This document shows, in pieces, positions 15,965-26,040 of a DNA stretch of 50,302 bases. The stretch spans positions 1-50,302 of the forward strand of contig NZ_OPYN01000191.1 of NCBI RefSeq assembly GCF_900277125.1, written 5' to 3'. The notes beneath the pieces are model-generated. The model ran no database searches. It was not told the DNA's origin and saw nothing but the letters and a program-made list of their open reading frames with translations. This DNA comes from Pseudomonas inefficax. GTDB lineage: Bacteria; Pseudomonadota; Gammaproteobacteria; Pseudomonadales; Pseudomonadaceae. A program made the translations under genes and the position numbers. How positions within the stretch are numbered: the first letter of the stretch is position 1; each line of letters starts with the position of its first letter.

Positions 15965-17056
15965 ATGACTCTTGTTCATCTACAGAACATGTCAATACAG
16001 CAAATAAATTCAAGCATTGGGCTTGGGCTGCTAGGTGCCCCAATGAAAACAATTACAAGAGAATTTAGCCGCACGTTCGCCGACCGCAACTTGGGGTTCA
16101 TTACACACGGGCGAGGCGATCGTAAGTCCTCCCGAGTGGGCTTCCTTTTGCTCGAAAATTTTTCTTTGCCGTGCTTCACGCAAGCTTTGGATGTTCTGGT
16201 TACAGCAAATCTCATATCCCAAGGTGCGGTGCGCATACATACCTTCAGCCACAACCACACTGAGGTCATGAGCGACCTGGGCATCCCCATCCGTCCTGAT
16301 ACGCCACTCACAGACCTTCGTTTGTCCGACCTCGATCTTATAGTCATATGCGGCGGTCTTCGTGTCGCCCGCACCTTACCTAATTGGCTATCGTCACTGC
16401 TTAAAAAGATATCGAAGCTGCCTATCGCGCTCGGCGGCCTTTGGAATGGTGCCTGGTACCTTGGCGCTGCCGGGCTACTAGACGGCTACCGCTGCGCCAT
16501 ACATGCGGAGCAACGCACCGCCTTGGCTGAGCGTGCACCCCACGCCGTAGTATCCCAGGAAGCATTGGAACTCGATCGCAACCGAATGACATCGGCGACG
16601 CCGAATGGCGCGTTCGACATGATGATTCGCTGGCTGGGTTACGGCTCATGTGCCGAGTTGGCCAATGCCGTCCTGGATACTCTTGATTCGGATCAGAGCA
16701 AACATCGGAGTTTTCAGAAACCCCAACATCCCAAGGTGAGCAAACCGTTGCGTGAAGTGATCACGCTGATGGAGTCCAATCTTGAGGAGCCGCTGAGCCA
16801 AGTACAACTGGCCCAGCTCGTTGGCCTTTCTGTTCGACAAATTCAGCGACTGTTCAAATATCAGCTGAGTACCACGGCTCAGAAATATTACTTCCAGCTC
16901 CGAATAACCGAAGCTCGCCGGCTCATACAGAATTCCAACACATCGATTTTTGATGTGTCGATCGCATGCGGCTTTGTCTCATGCACGCATTTCAGCAGGT
17001 CATACAGAGCCTTTTTTGGGCACCCGCCTTCCAAAGAGATCCGTTATGAGATGTAG
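15965..17056 (+). CDS. GlxA/GbdR-like AraC-family regulator with DJ-1/PfpI domain
   Basis: A 363-aa regulator. Residues about 55-230 form a DJ-1/PfpI-like sensor domain (RVGFLLLENFSLPCF, DLIVICGGLRVARTL). Residues about 255-355 form the AraC double helix-turn-helix (REVITLMESNLEEPLSQVQL, LVGLSVRQIQRLFKYQL, IFDVSIACGFVSCTHFSRSY). The architecture and many blocks match GbdR, the glycine betaine/dimethylglycine regulator of Pseudomonas, and its relatives CdhR and ArgR. The nucleophile-elbow cysteine common in this domain is replaced in GGLWNGAWYLG. A second start at 16043 is possible. The match to betaine-responsive regulators supports a betaine-like inducer, which is inference. Confidence 0.85.
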   Translation: MTLVHLQNMSIQQINSSIGLGLLGAPMKTITREFSRTFADRNLGFITHGRGDRKSSRVGFLLLENFSLPCFTQALDVLVTANLISQGAVRIHTFSHNHTEVMSDLGIPIRPDTPLTDLRLSDLDLIVICGGLRVARTLPNWLSSLLKKISKLPIALGGLWNGAWYLGAAGLLDGYRCAIHAEQRTALAERAPHAVVSQEALELDRNRMTSATPNGAFDMMIRWLGYGSCAELANAVLDTLDSDQSKHRSFQKPQHPKVSKPLREVITLMESNLEEPLSQVQLAQLVGLSVRQIQRLFKYQLSTTAQKYYFQLRITEARRLIQNSNTSIFDVSIACGFVSCTHFSRSYRAFFGHPPSKEIRYEM

Positions 17057-17122
17057 CGACCCGAAACGCGTCAGCGACCTCATGCACCGTTGGACGGAAG
17101 CCTACCTCTCAGGATCACCTCA

Positions 17123-18442
17123 ATGACAAAAATCACTTCTCTACCAGCCGATGACAATACATGCGGATGGTATCACTTGAGCAAAGGGCGTCGCGTTCAA
17201 CCAGCACACCAGGGCACTACCAGCGTGCGGTGGGCTATCGTCGGCGCGGGCTTTACCGGCCTTGCCGTGGCACGACAGCTCGCCCTGAATTTCCCGGATG
17301 ACCAAATCGCGCTGATCGAGGCTCAAGAAGTCGGGCTGGGCTCTTCGGGTCGAAACGCAGGCTTTGCCATCGACCTGCCGCACGACATCGGAGCTGATGA
17401 TTACATCGGGGATATCGATGTCGCAAAGACGACCCTGAAGATCAACCAGTTCGGTCAGAATTCCCTGAAGGAACTGGTCGACCAGTTCGACATTGATTGT
17501 CAGATGAAGCACTGCGGCAAATATCAAGCCGCCGTGGAGTCTCGAGGTATTGCAGTGTTGGACGCATACCGCAGTGGCCTGGACAAGCTTGGGCAACCCT
17601 ACGAGATGATCGAAGCGGACGCACTGCCCGAGCACATCGGCACCCGCTTCTACCGCAAAGCACTTTTCACGCCGGGAACCTCACTTATTCAGCCATCGGC
17701 GCTAGTGAAAGGTCTGGCAGACTCGCTTCCGCCTAATGTCGTCTTGTATGAAAACACCCCGATCATCGATGTCGAATACGGTGAAAAGGTTGTCCTTCGA
17801 CATCAGAACGGCTCCATCACAGCGCGCAAACTGATCCTGAGCAACAACGCGTTTGGCATGCATTTCGGCTTCTTGAAAGGCCGTATGCTTCCGGTCTTCA
17901 CTTATGGAAGCCTCACCCGTCCATTGTCCGAGCTAGAGCAGGCTGCTCTGGGCGGCAAGCCATTCTGGGGCGTGATCCCCGCCGACCCCTTCGGCACCAC
18001 CGTCAGACGGACACCGGACAATCGCATCCTGGTTCGCAACAGTTTTAGCTTCAACGCGGATGGCAGGAGCAACAGCAAGTACATCGAGCGTTTCGTGAAG
18101 AGGCATCGCGAGTCGTTCGCGCGCCGGTTCCCAATGCTGCCCGAGGTAAACCTTGAATACACCTGGGGCGGCGCACTCGCGTTGTCTCGAAACCACGAGG
18201 GTTACTTCGGCCAGTTGGCCCCGAACGTTTATGGGGTCTTGTGCTGTAACGGCCTGGGGGTAACGCGTGGAACTGCTACTGGAAAGCTGATGGCTGACTG
18301 GCTTGCTGGTGAATATAACGAGCTCATCGAGTTCTTGCTGAAATCGCCTGGCCCCTGCGCAAACCCGCCGGAGCCGCTGGTATCCCTGGGCGTCAATCTG
18401 AACTTGATGTGGGGACAATACAAAGCAGGCGTTGAAGCTTAA
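17123..18442 (+). CDS. FAD-dependent amine/amino-acid oxidoreductase (DadA/PuuB-like)
   Basis: A 439-aa DAO-family flavoprotein. The dinucleotide-binding motif WAIVGAGFTGLAVARQLAL is followed by the acid IALIEAQEVGLGSSGRNAGF, the arrangement seen in glycine, sarcosine and D-amino acid oxidases and in gamma-glutamylputrescine oxidase. The C-terminal FAD contact is GVLCCNGLGVTRGTATGKLM. It probably oxidises a secondary or N-methylated amine, or a D-amino acid, produced earlier in the pathway. The ATG at 17123 is preferred, although its ribosome site (AGGATC) is weak. A TTG start 11 codons upstream cannot be excluded. The gene lies 66 bp behind the GlxA-family regulator on the same strand. Confidence 0.85.
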   Translation: MTKITSLPADDNTCGWYHLSKGRRVQPAHQGTTSVRWAIVGAGFTGLAVARQLALNFPDDQIALIEAQEVGLGSSGRNAGFAIDLPHDIGADDYIGDIDVAKTTLKINQFGQNSLKELVDQFDIDCQMKHCGKYQAAVESRGIAVLDAYRSGLDKLGQPYEMIEADALPEHIGTRFYRKALFTPGTSLIQPSALVKGLADSLPPNVVLYENTPIIDVEYGEKVVLRHQNGSITARKLILSNNAFGMHFGFLKGRMLPVFTYGSLTRPLSELEQAALGGKPFWGVIPADPFGTTVRRTPDNRILVRNSFSFNADGRSNSKYIERFVKRHRESFARRFPMLPEVNLEYTWGGALALSRNHEGYFGQLAPNVYGVLCCNGLGVTRGTATGKLMADWLAGEYNELIEFLLKSPGPCANPPEPLVSLGVNLNLMWGQYKAGVEA

Positions 18443-18581
18443 GGGCAGATTTACGGACTGGCCTCGCTGCATGACAAAAATAATTAAACCATCGCTCACT
18501 GAAGTTTTTTGAGAGGGTGCTCGCCCTCTGTTCGCAGCGTTGCACTGCCAACATTCAAAAGTCTTTTATCAGGAGAGAACA

Positions 18582-19910
18582 ATGATAAGTCCAAATATCT
18601 CAGTAGAAGATGTACCGCTTAACAGGTTCCACAAACTACTCACCTTACGTTCAGGCGGAGGCTCTTTCGTCGACGGCTATGTATTGAGCATCATCGGTGT
18701 AGTGCTTGCGCACATCAGCACATCGCTTTCGCTCAACAGCTTTTGGGAAGGCCTCATCGCCGCATCCGCGTTGATCGGCATCTTTTTCGGCGGGTTTCTT
18801 GGCGGCTGGCTGACTGATCGGCTGGGCCGCAAGCGCTTGTTCTTTGTTGGCCCCACTCTTTTTATTCTCGCGTCCGTCGCTCAGTTCTGGGCTCAAACAG
18901 CTGAGGCGATTTTTATTCTGCGGCTGGTCATTGGCATCGCGGTAGGCATCGAGTACCCCGTCGCCACTTCGCTCCTCGTGGAGTTCATGCCGAAAAAGTA
19001 CCGTGGCCCTCGCCTGGCGATGCTCACGATCCTCTGGTTCACGGGCGCTGCCGCTGCCTACATCGTAGGCGAGCTGGTACTGCGCAGTGGCGGGGAGGAA
19101 GCCTGGCGCTGGGTGCTGGCCAGCTCGGCGATCATCGGCATGGCCCTGTTCATCGTACGCATAGGCACGCCGGAATCTCCTCGCTGGCTGCTGAGCAAAG
19201 GCCGTCAGGACGAGGCGCTGAACGTCATCAAGCGTGTATACGGCAACGACTATTCCCTGGCCAACCTTCCAGAGGAAAGCCCCAACTACAAGATCAATGT
19301 CTGGAGCCTCATCTACTCGGGCTACGCCAAGCGCATGTTGTTCGTCATCGTGTTCTGGACATGCTGCATCATCCCGCTTTTCGCTGTGTATGCCTTTGCC
19401 CCCAAAGTGTTGACAGCGATGAACGTGAAAGGCGACAGCGCCTCGATCGGATCAGTGCTGATCACCTTGTTCTTCGTGGTGGGATGCATCATCGCCACCC
19501 GGCTCATCAACACGATCGGACGTCGCAACCTGCTGCTGTACAGCTTTGCAGTTTCAGGCCTGGCGCTGTTGTGCCTCGGCGCATCCAACAACGGTGCAGG
19601 CCTCTGGATCCTGGTGTTCTTCGCCATCTATGCGCTGTTCATCGGCGGAGCCCAGGTGCTCACTCTGGTCTACCCGAACGAGATTTTCCCAACGGAGATT
19701 CGCGCATTCGCGGTCGGTGCCGGCACATCGATTTCGCGCATTGGTGCAGCGGTCGGAACCTACCTTGTCCCTGTCTCGCTGGAGTCCCTGGGCATCGCCC
19801 AGACGATGTACGTGGCCGCCGGCATCACATTCTTCGGCTTGTTCCTGTCATGGGTTCTGGCCCCGGAAACACGCTCGCTGAATCTTCAGCAGGCTGCATC
19901 GCTTGGCTAA
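18582..19910 (+). CDS. MFS transporter, sugar-porter-like subgroup
   Basis: A 442-aa permease with about 12 hydrophobic segments. The loop 2-3 signature GGWLTDRLGRKRLFF and the PESPRWLL motif after helix 6 place it in the sugar-porter/metabolite-H+ symporter group, which also contains carriers of aromatic acids and small zwitterions. The start MISPNISVED follows AGGAGA. It lies in the island between the flavoprotein and the DapA-family gene, so it may take up a second substrate or an intermediate, in addition to the ABC system downstream. The substrate cannot be read from sequence. Confidence 0.85.
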   Translation: MISPNISVEDVPLNRFHKLLTLRSGGGSFVDGYVLSIIGVVLAHISTSLSLNSFWEGLIAASALIGIFFGGFLGGWLTDRLGRKRLFFVGPTLFILASVAQFWAQTAEAIFILRLVIGIAVGIEYPVATSLLVEFMPKKYRGPRLAMLTILWFTGAAAAYIVGELVLRSGGEEAWRWVLASSAIIGMALFIVRIGTPESPRWLLSKGRQDEALNVIKRVYGNDYSLANLPEESPNYKINVWSLIYSGYAKRMLFVIVFWTCCIIPLFAVYAFAPKVLTAMNVKGDSASIGSVLITLFFVVGCIIATRLINTIGRRNLLLYSFAVSGLALLCLGASNNGAGLWILVFFAIYALFIGGAQVLTLVYPNEIFPTEIRAFAVGAGTSISRIGAAVGTYLVPVSLESLGIAQTMYVAAGITFFGLFLSWVLAPETRSLNLQQAASLG

Positions 19911-19979
19911 ATGAAATCACTGCCTGGTGACCTGGCCAGGCACTGATTGTTTTGTGGTGATAATAATCGGAGCGGCATC

Positions 19980-20882
19980 ATGAAATTCGAAGGTATCTAC
20001 ACCCCCGCAATTACCCCACTGGCCGAGGACGGCTCGATTGACAAAAACGCATTCAGCGAGGTGCTTGAGTACCTGGTCGAGTCGAAGATCCATGGCGTCA
20101 TCATTGGCGGTTCCACCGGCGAATACTACGCACACACTGCCCAGGAGCGCCTGGAACTGGCTGCCCAGGCCAAAGACGTACTCAATGGCCGCCTGCCGCT
20201 GATCATCGGCACTGGCGCCATCCGCACTGAAGATTCGGTGGCCTTTGCCAGGCACGCCAAGGAAATCAAGGCCGACGCCCTGCTGGTCGGCACACCGCCG
20301 TACGCGCTGCCGACCCAGCAGGAAATCGCCCTGCATGTAAAAGCTGTCGATGCCGCCGCCGGCCTGCCGATCATGCTCTACAACTACCCAGGCCGCATGA
20401 GCGTGAGCATGGGTGAAGCATTCTTCGACGCCGTGGCCGACGTGAAGAACATCGTCGCCATCAAGGAAAGCTCCGGCGACATGGCCCAACTGCACCGCCT
20501 TGCCATCCAGCGCCCGAACATCCAGCTGTCCTGCGGCTGGGACGACCAGGCCCTGGAGTTCTTCGCGTGGGGCGCGAAGAGCTGGGTCTGCGCCGGCTCC
20601 AACTTCATCCCGCGCGAGCACGTGGCGCTTTACGAGGCCTGCGTGATCGAGAAGAACTTCGACAAGGCCCGCAAGATCATGGGCGCCATGATGCCGCTGA
20701 TGGACTTCCTCGAAGGTGGCAAGTTCGTTCAATCGATCAAGTACGGCTGCGCCCTCAACGGTCTGAGCACCGGCAGCGTGCGCAAGCCGCTGTACGACCT
20801 GGATGCTACCGAGAAGCAAGAGCTTGAGCGCGTAGTCACCGAACTCAAGCGCACCATCGCACAGATCACTGGGGGTGCCTGA
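19980..20882 (+). CDS. DapA-family (class I aldolase-type) lyase/dehydratase
   Basis: A 300-aa TIM-barrel enzyme of the dihydrodipicolinate synthase/N-acetylneuraminate lyase superfamily. The Schiff-base lysine is Lys162 in NIVAIKESSGD, and the tyrosine relay is Tyr134 in LYNYPGRMSV. The substrate-carboxylate loop reads GGSTGEYYAHT instead of the GTTGE of true DapA. It is therefore unlikely to be the lysine-pathway enzyme. Family members in catabolic clusters are 2-keto-3-deoxy-acid dehydratases, 4-hydroxy-pyrroline-carboxylate deaminases or aldolases. The next gene is an aldehyde dehydrogenase two bases downstream, the usual partner for such an enzyme. G+C is visibly higher than in the regulators and ABC genes around it. 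Confidence 0.85.
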   Translation: MKFEGIYTPAITPLAEDGSIDKNAFSEVLEYLVESKIHGVIIGGSTGEYYAHTAQERLELAAQAKDVLNGRLPLIIGTGAIRTEDSVAFARHAKEIKADALLVGTPPYALPTQQEIALHVKAVDAAAGLPIMLYNYPGRMSVSMGEAFFDAVADVKNIVAIKESSGDMAQLHRLAIQRPNIQLSCGWDDQALEFFAWGAKSWVCAGSNFIPREHVALYEACVIEKNFDKARKIMGAMMPLMDFLEGGKFVQSIKYGCALNGLSTGSVRKPLYDLDATEKQELERVVTELKRTIAQITGGA

Positions 20883-20884
20883 AA

Positions 20885-22375
<1,491 letters not shown>

Positions 22376-22418
22376 CCAGTGCAGGACCGGTGCTGTTCTG
22401 ACGGAGTTCAGCGCCGTT

Positions 22419-22457
22419 GGGGCCACTGTCCAGTCTGGGCAGTGGCCCCTCTCTTTT
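22419..22457 (+). terminator. Rho-independent terminator after the aldehyde dehydrogenase gene
   Basis: A stem GGGGCCACTG ... CAGTGGCCCC with an 11-base loop is followed by TCTCTTTT. It separates the DapA/aldehyde dehydrogenase unit from the ABC transporter operon. Confidence 0.85.
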
Positions 22458-22482
22458 CGGCGTAATTGCAACCAGCCCGTTC

Positions 22483-22499
22483 GATAACGCTACGTTATG
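22483..22499. promoter_or_regulatory. Operator-like palindrome, site D (ABC operon)
   Basis: GATAACGCTACGTTATG has the same ATAAC-N5-GTTAT core as sites B and C, 118 bp before the small ORF and 200 bp before the ABC ATPase gene. A further half-site (GATAACGTAT) is at 22661-22670. Confidence 0.6.
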
Positions 22500-22600
22500 A
22501 ATAGTGACTGATAAATGTTGATGGTTGTTAACGCCTGATAAGCTTAAATTCTATGAATGCCCATCTGGGGCCAGAAAAATAAAAAACCCAGGAAGCCGCC

Positions 22601-22702
22601 ATGACTATTCCACCTCTTTGGTACTGTCTCCCCAAGTCGATACTGTCTTTGGCCAACGAAGATAACGTATCCCCTAAATCAAAGTTAGGAGGGAAGCCAT
22701 GA
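22601..22702 (+). CDS. Possible 33-aa leader ORF coupled to the ABC ATPase gene
   Basis: A short frame reads MTIPPLWYCLPKSILSLANE and then 13 further residues. AGGAAG lies five bases before its ATG, and its stop overlaps the start of the ABC ATPase gene as ATGA. This suggests translational coupling or an attenuating leader peptide. Against it, the frame holds two TACTGTCT repeats that look like protein-binding DNA sites, and no family is recognisable. It could be a chance frame in the 5' region. Confidence 0.35.
   Translation: MTIPPLWYCLPKSILSLANEDNVSPKSKLGGKP
22622..22648 (+). promoter_or_regulatory. Direct repeat TACTGTCT x2 upstream of the ABC operon
   Basis: TACTGTCT occurs at 22622-22629 and 22641-22648, 19 bp apart, which is close to two helical turns. 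A third copy lies upstream of the DddP-like gene (25990-25997). Directly repeated half-sites at this spacing are typical of AraC-type regulators, so the GlxA-family protein is a candidate binder. Confidence 0.4.
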
Positions 22703-23844
22703 GCCACTCAGATGAAATTCTTTCAATCAAACATATCTACAAAGTTTTTGGACCCCATCCTGATATCGCCATGAAAATGGTGAAAGATGGATTCAGCAAA
22801 AAGGAAGTCTTCGAAAAAACCGGTCAAGTTATCGGTGTATTCGACGCGACCTTGTCAGTGAAACGCGGCGAAATTTTCGTCATCATGGGTTTGTCAGGTT
22901 CAGGCAAGTCCACCCTGGTCCGACTGTTTAATCGACTGATAGAGCCTACCTCCGGAAACATTTATCTGAACGGTCGAGAAATCACCGGGCTTTCGGACAA
23001 GGCACTTCTGGATGTGCGCCGCAAAGAAATGGGGATGGTATTTCAGTCGTTCGCCCTGATGCCTCACATGAGCGTCCTCGAAAACACAGCCTTCGGGCTC
23101 GAAATAGCGGGTGTCAGTGAAACGGAACGCCAGAAGCGCGCGCGCGAGGCGCTTCTGCAGGTCGGGCTTTCTGGCCAGGAACATAGCTATCCTCACCAGC
23201 TCTCAGGTGGCATGCAGCAGCGTGTAGGCTTGGCACGCGCATTGGCTAATGACCCAACCATCCTGCTGATGGACGAAGCTTTCTCTGCCCTTGACCCGCT
23301 GATCCGTAGCGAGATGCAAGGCGAATTGATCAAATTGCAAGCAGAGCAGAAGCGCACGATTATCTTTATTTCCCATGATATCGAAGAGGCCATCCGTATT
23401 GGCCACCGTATCGCAATCATGGAAGGCGGTAGAGTCGTGCAGATTGGCACGCCTCAAGAATTGATCAGTCAACCCGCCAATGATTATGTCCGAACATTCT
23501 TCAAAGGTTTTGACAGTTCTAAAATCTTGAAAGCAGGCGACCTGGCCCGGCTCGACCCTGAATCCACTCGGCATATCGAAGAGCCCAAGGAATTCAAACC
23601 TGGTATTGACTATGGCTATCTGCTGAATGACAAAGGCCAGTTGGTGAGTGTTGTCGATGCAGACAGTACCAACACCCACTACTCTCAGCATGAGCTAGAG
23701 CCGGTATATCTTGATACGCCTTTGCACGAGGTATTGAACATTGCGGCAAAACTACCCTACCCCGTGCCAGTTCTGGATCGAAACGGATTTCTGAAGGGAA
23801 CCTTGTCCAAAAACCAATTACTGCAAACGCTGGGCAGTCATTGA
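22699..23844 (+). CDS. Glycine-betaine/proline-type ABC transporter, ATPase (ProV-like)
   Basis: A 381-aa ATPase that powers import of a betaine-type solute. Walker A is GLSGSGKST (residues 64-72), the signature is LSGGMQQRVGLARAL, Walker B is ILLMDEAFSALDPL, and the switch histidine is in FISHD. The N-terminal extension (IYKVFGPHPDIAMKMVKDGF) is that of ProV/OpuAA. The C-terminal third (about 285-380) has CBS-like sequence (YLDTPLHEVLNIAAKLPYPV), which in relatives senses ionic strength or nucleotides. The start has a strong AGGAGGGA site. It is first of a ProV-ProW-ProX set. The operon sits behind operator-like site D. Confidence 0.92.
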   Translation: MSHSDEILSIKHIYKVFGPHPDIAMKMVKDGFSKKEVFEKTGQVIGVFDATLSVKRGEIFVIMGLSGSGKSTLVRLFNRLIEPTSGNIYLNGREITGLSDKALLDVRRKEMGMVFQSFALMPHMSVLENTAFGLEIAGVSETERQKRAREALLQVGLSGQEHSYPHQLSGGMQQRVGLARALANDPTILLMDEAFSALDPLIRSEMQGELIKLQAEQKRTIIFISHDIEEAIRIGHRIAIMEGGRVVQIGTPQELISQPANDYVRTFFKGFDSSKILKAGDLARLDPESTRHIEEPKEFKPGIDYGYLLNDKGQLVSVVDADSTNTHYSQHELEPVYLDTPLHEVLNIAAKLPYPVPVLDRNGFLKGTLSKNQLLQTLGSH

Positions 23845-23910
23845 GTCATCGATCAGACCTGTAAGTTCGCACGTGCTTCACTTGCGAAATGCGTAATGAG
23901 GATAGTTCAA

Positions 23911-24864
23911 ATGTCCGACTTTAGTTTTCTCGATCCGTTTCAGACTACCGTCATCCCTCTTGGCGACTGGGTGACGAGCACATTGAATTTTCTGGTGCAT
24001 AACTTCCGTGACTTCTTTCGAGCTGTTCGGTGGCCAATCGACCAGGTCCTGAATGGCATTGAATGGTTCCTGCAGAGCATTCCGCCATCTATCGGGATTC
24101 TGTTATCCAGCCTGCTTGGTTGGCAGCTCGCAGGAAAGCGCATGGCACTGCTTTGCTTCATTACCCTCACGTTGCTAGGCCTTATCGGCGTATGGTCAGC
24201 GTCGATGACAACCCTGGCCCTTGTCCTGACATCGGTGTTCTTCTGTGCCGTCATAGGCATTCCTCTCGGCATCTTGTGCGCTCGCAGCGACCGTCTCGAG
24301 CGTGTGGTCAGGCCAGTGCTCGATGCCATGCAAACCTTGCCCGCTTTTGTCTATCTCGTCCCCGTTGTGATGCTGTTCGGTATCGGCAACGTGCCTGGGG
24401 TTCTCGTTACGATCGTGTTTGCGCTTCCGCCCCTCGTACGCCTGACCAATCTGGGTATACGGCAGGTGCCCGAAGACAAGATTGAAGCCGCTCGCGCATT
24501 CGGCTGCACGCCACGGCAGATGCTTGTACGCGTGCAATTACCACTGGCCACATCAACCATGATGGCCGGCCTCAATCAGACCCTTATGCTGTCCCTTTCC
24601 ATGGTCGTCATCGCCTCCATGATTTCGGTCGGCGGCCTGGGCCAGATGGTACTGAGGGGTATTGGTCGGCTTGATATGGGACTTGCAACAGTGGGTGGCA
24701 TCGGCCTCGTTTTACTGGCCATCTTCCTTGACCGCCTCACCCAGGCGATGGGTGACCGCACTAAAACCGACCCGAGTAGAAAATGGTACCAGACAGGCCC
24801 TGTCGGTTTCCTGCTGCGCATGTTCGGCACTGGCAGATCCTCCAGGCCAGAAAAGATTGCATGA
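23911..24864 (+). CDS. Glycine-betaine/proline-type ABC transporter, permease (ProW-like)
   Basis: A 317-aa inner-membrane permease. After an N-terminal stretch facing the periplasm or cytoplasm there are hydrophobic segments (for example ALVLTSVFFCAVIGIPLGIL, TLPAFVYLVPVVMLFGIGNV, LMLSLSMVVIASMISVGGLG) and the EAA loop EAARAFGCTPRQMLVRVQLP that contacts the ATPase. This is the ProW/OpuAB type. The start MSDFSFLDPF has GAGGATAG upstream; an ATG five codons earlier is less likely. It lies 66 bp after the ATPase and 48 bp before the binding protein. Confidence 0.91.
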   Translation: MSDFSFLDPFQTTVIPLGDWVTSTLNFLVHNFRDFFRAVRWPIDQVLNGIEWFLQSIPPSIGILLSSLLGWQLAGKRMALLCFITLTLLGLIGVWSASMTTLALVLTSVFFCAVIGIPLGILCARSDRLERVVRPVLDAMQTLPAFVYLVPVVMLFGIGNVPGVLVTIVFALPPLVRLTNLGIRQVPEDKIEAARAFGCTPRQMLVRVQLPLATSTMMAGLNQTLMLSLSMVVIASMISVGGLGQMVLRGIGRLDMGLATVGGIGLVLLAIFLDRLTQAMGDRTKTDPSRKWYQTGPVGFLLRMFGTGRSSRPEKIA

Positions 24865-24912
24865 AGGCATTTCCTGATGATGTTTTGCACTTCCACGCTT
24901 AAGGAACCCACC

Positions 24913-25938
24913 ATGTCCATGATAAAAATTCCGCGCCGAGCCCTTAAAACCGCGACTGCACTTTACCTCTCCATTACAGCGCTGAGTTCACTCGCATCCA
25001 CCAACCCCGGGGAAGGCGTTAAAATTACTCCGATATTCCCGCCGATCGCTGAAGAGCGTTTCCGTGGTGAAATCGCAATGCAAGGCCTGCGCGAACTCGG
25101 TTATAACGTTCAAGAGCCCAAGGAGACTGATTACGGCGTCATGATGATGGCGCTCGCCAACGGCGACGCGGACTTTACCGTGCACCTTTGGGACAAGCTG
25201 CATGAAAAATTCTATCAGCAGGCTGGCGGCGACGACGTCATGGTGAAAACAGGCGAGATCATGCCGGGCGTGCTCCAAGGCTACCTCATAGACAAGAAAA
25301 CCGCTGAAGCCCATAACATCAAGTACATCACTGACCTGAAAAAGCCTGAACTTGCCAAACTATTTGACTCTGACGGCGATGGCAAAGCGGACCTGACTGG
25401 CTGCAACCCCGGGTGGGGCTGCGAACTTATCATTGATCATCAGATGAAGGCCTACGGCCTCGAAAAGACCGTTCACGTCAACCAGGGCTCCTATTTCGCC
25501 CTGATGGCCGACACCATTACTCGCTACAAGGAAGGAAAGCCGATCCTCTACTTCACCTGGGTGCCCCAGTGGATTGCCAATGTGCTTGTGGAAGATAAGG
25601 ATGTGGTCTGGCTGGAGGTTCCTGAAACAGACCTGCCCGGCGGAAAAAATGATATCGACACGACTTACAAAGGCAAGAACCTTGGGTTTGCCGTAGATAA
25701 AGTCGAAGCGGTCCTGAACAAGGAGTTCGCGCAAAAGAATCCTGCGGCATTGAAGTTCCTGTCGGTGATGAAGATCAGCACCGCTGATGAAAGCGCGCAA
25801 AACCTGAAGATGCAACAGGGTGAAAAAAGCCCGGACGATATTCATCGCCACACGAGCGAGTGGATAGCCGCCCATCGGCAACAATTTGATGAATGGCTTC
25901 AATCGGCAAGAGCCGCTGGCGCCCAGGCGAGCAACTGA
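24913..25938 (+). CDS. Glycine-betaine-type ABC transporter, periplasmic binding protein (ProX-like)
   Basis: A 341-aa exported protein with a signal peptide (residues 1 to about 28, ALKTATALYLSITALSSLAS) and an OpuAC-type ligand domain. Aromatic residues of the kind that form the cation-binding cage are in FTVHLWDKLHEKFYQQ and YFTWVPQWIANV. It delivers a quaternary-ammonium or sulfonium solute to the permease. The DGDGKADLTGCNPGWGCE segment, with paired cysteines, is typical of ProX-like proteins with a disulfide. AAGGAA precedes the start. A perfect palindrome with a short T-tract follows the stop. Confidence 0.9.
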   Translation: MSMIKIPRRALKTATALYLSITALSSLASTNPGEGVKITPIFPPIAEERFRGEIAMQGLRELGYNVQEPKETDYGVMMMALANGDADFTVHLWDKLHEKFYQQAGGDDVMVKTGEIMPGVLQGYLIDKKTAEAHNIKYITDLKKPELAKLFDSDGDGKADLTGCNPGWGCELIIDHQMKAYGLEKTVHVNQGSYFALMADTITRYKEGKPILYFTWVPQWIANVLVEDKDVVWLEVPETDLPGGKNDIDTTYKGKNLGFAVDKVEAVLNKEFAQKNPAALKFLSVMKISTADESAQNLKMQQGEKSPDDIHRHTSEWIAAHRQQFDEWLQSARAAGAQASN

Positions 25939-25948
25939 CGGTCAATGT

Positions 25949-25978
25949 TGAAGGCAGGCGCGCCTGCCTTCGATTTTC
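25949..25978 (+). terminator. Terminator after the ABC operon
   Basis: AAGGCAGGCGCGCCTGCCTT is a perfect 20-bp palindrome followed by CGATTTT, 12 bp after the binding-protein stop. It separates the ABC operon from the DddP-like gene. Confidence 0.7.
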
Positions 25979-25989
25979 CCATTCACCAA

Positions 25990-25997
25990 TACTGTCT
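25990..25997 (+). promoter_or_regulatory. TACTGTCT motif upstream of the DddP-like gene
   Basis: This is the third copy of the octamer found twice ahead of the ABC operon. It lies 43 bp before the DddP-like start and is followed by GTTAGCCAAC, which resembles the GGCCAACG after the ABC copies. The two genes may share a regulator. Confidence 0.35.
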
Positions 25998-26040
25998 CAG
26001 TCGTTAGCCAACACACTATGAGTATTGCCTGGAGACCGGA

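Noticed and set aside
19980..20882. Lysine-biosynthesis dihydrodipicolinate synthase (dapA)
   Set aside because: The substrate loop is changed (GGSTGE in place of GTTGE), and the gene is coupled to an aldehyde dehydrogenase in a catabolic island.
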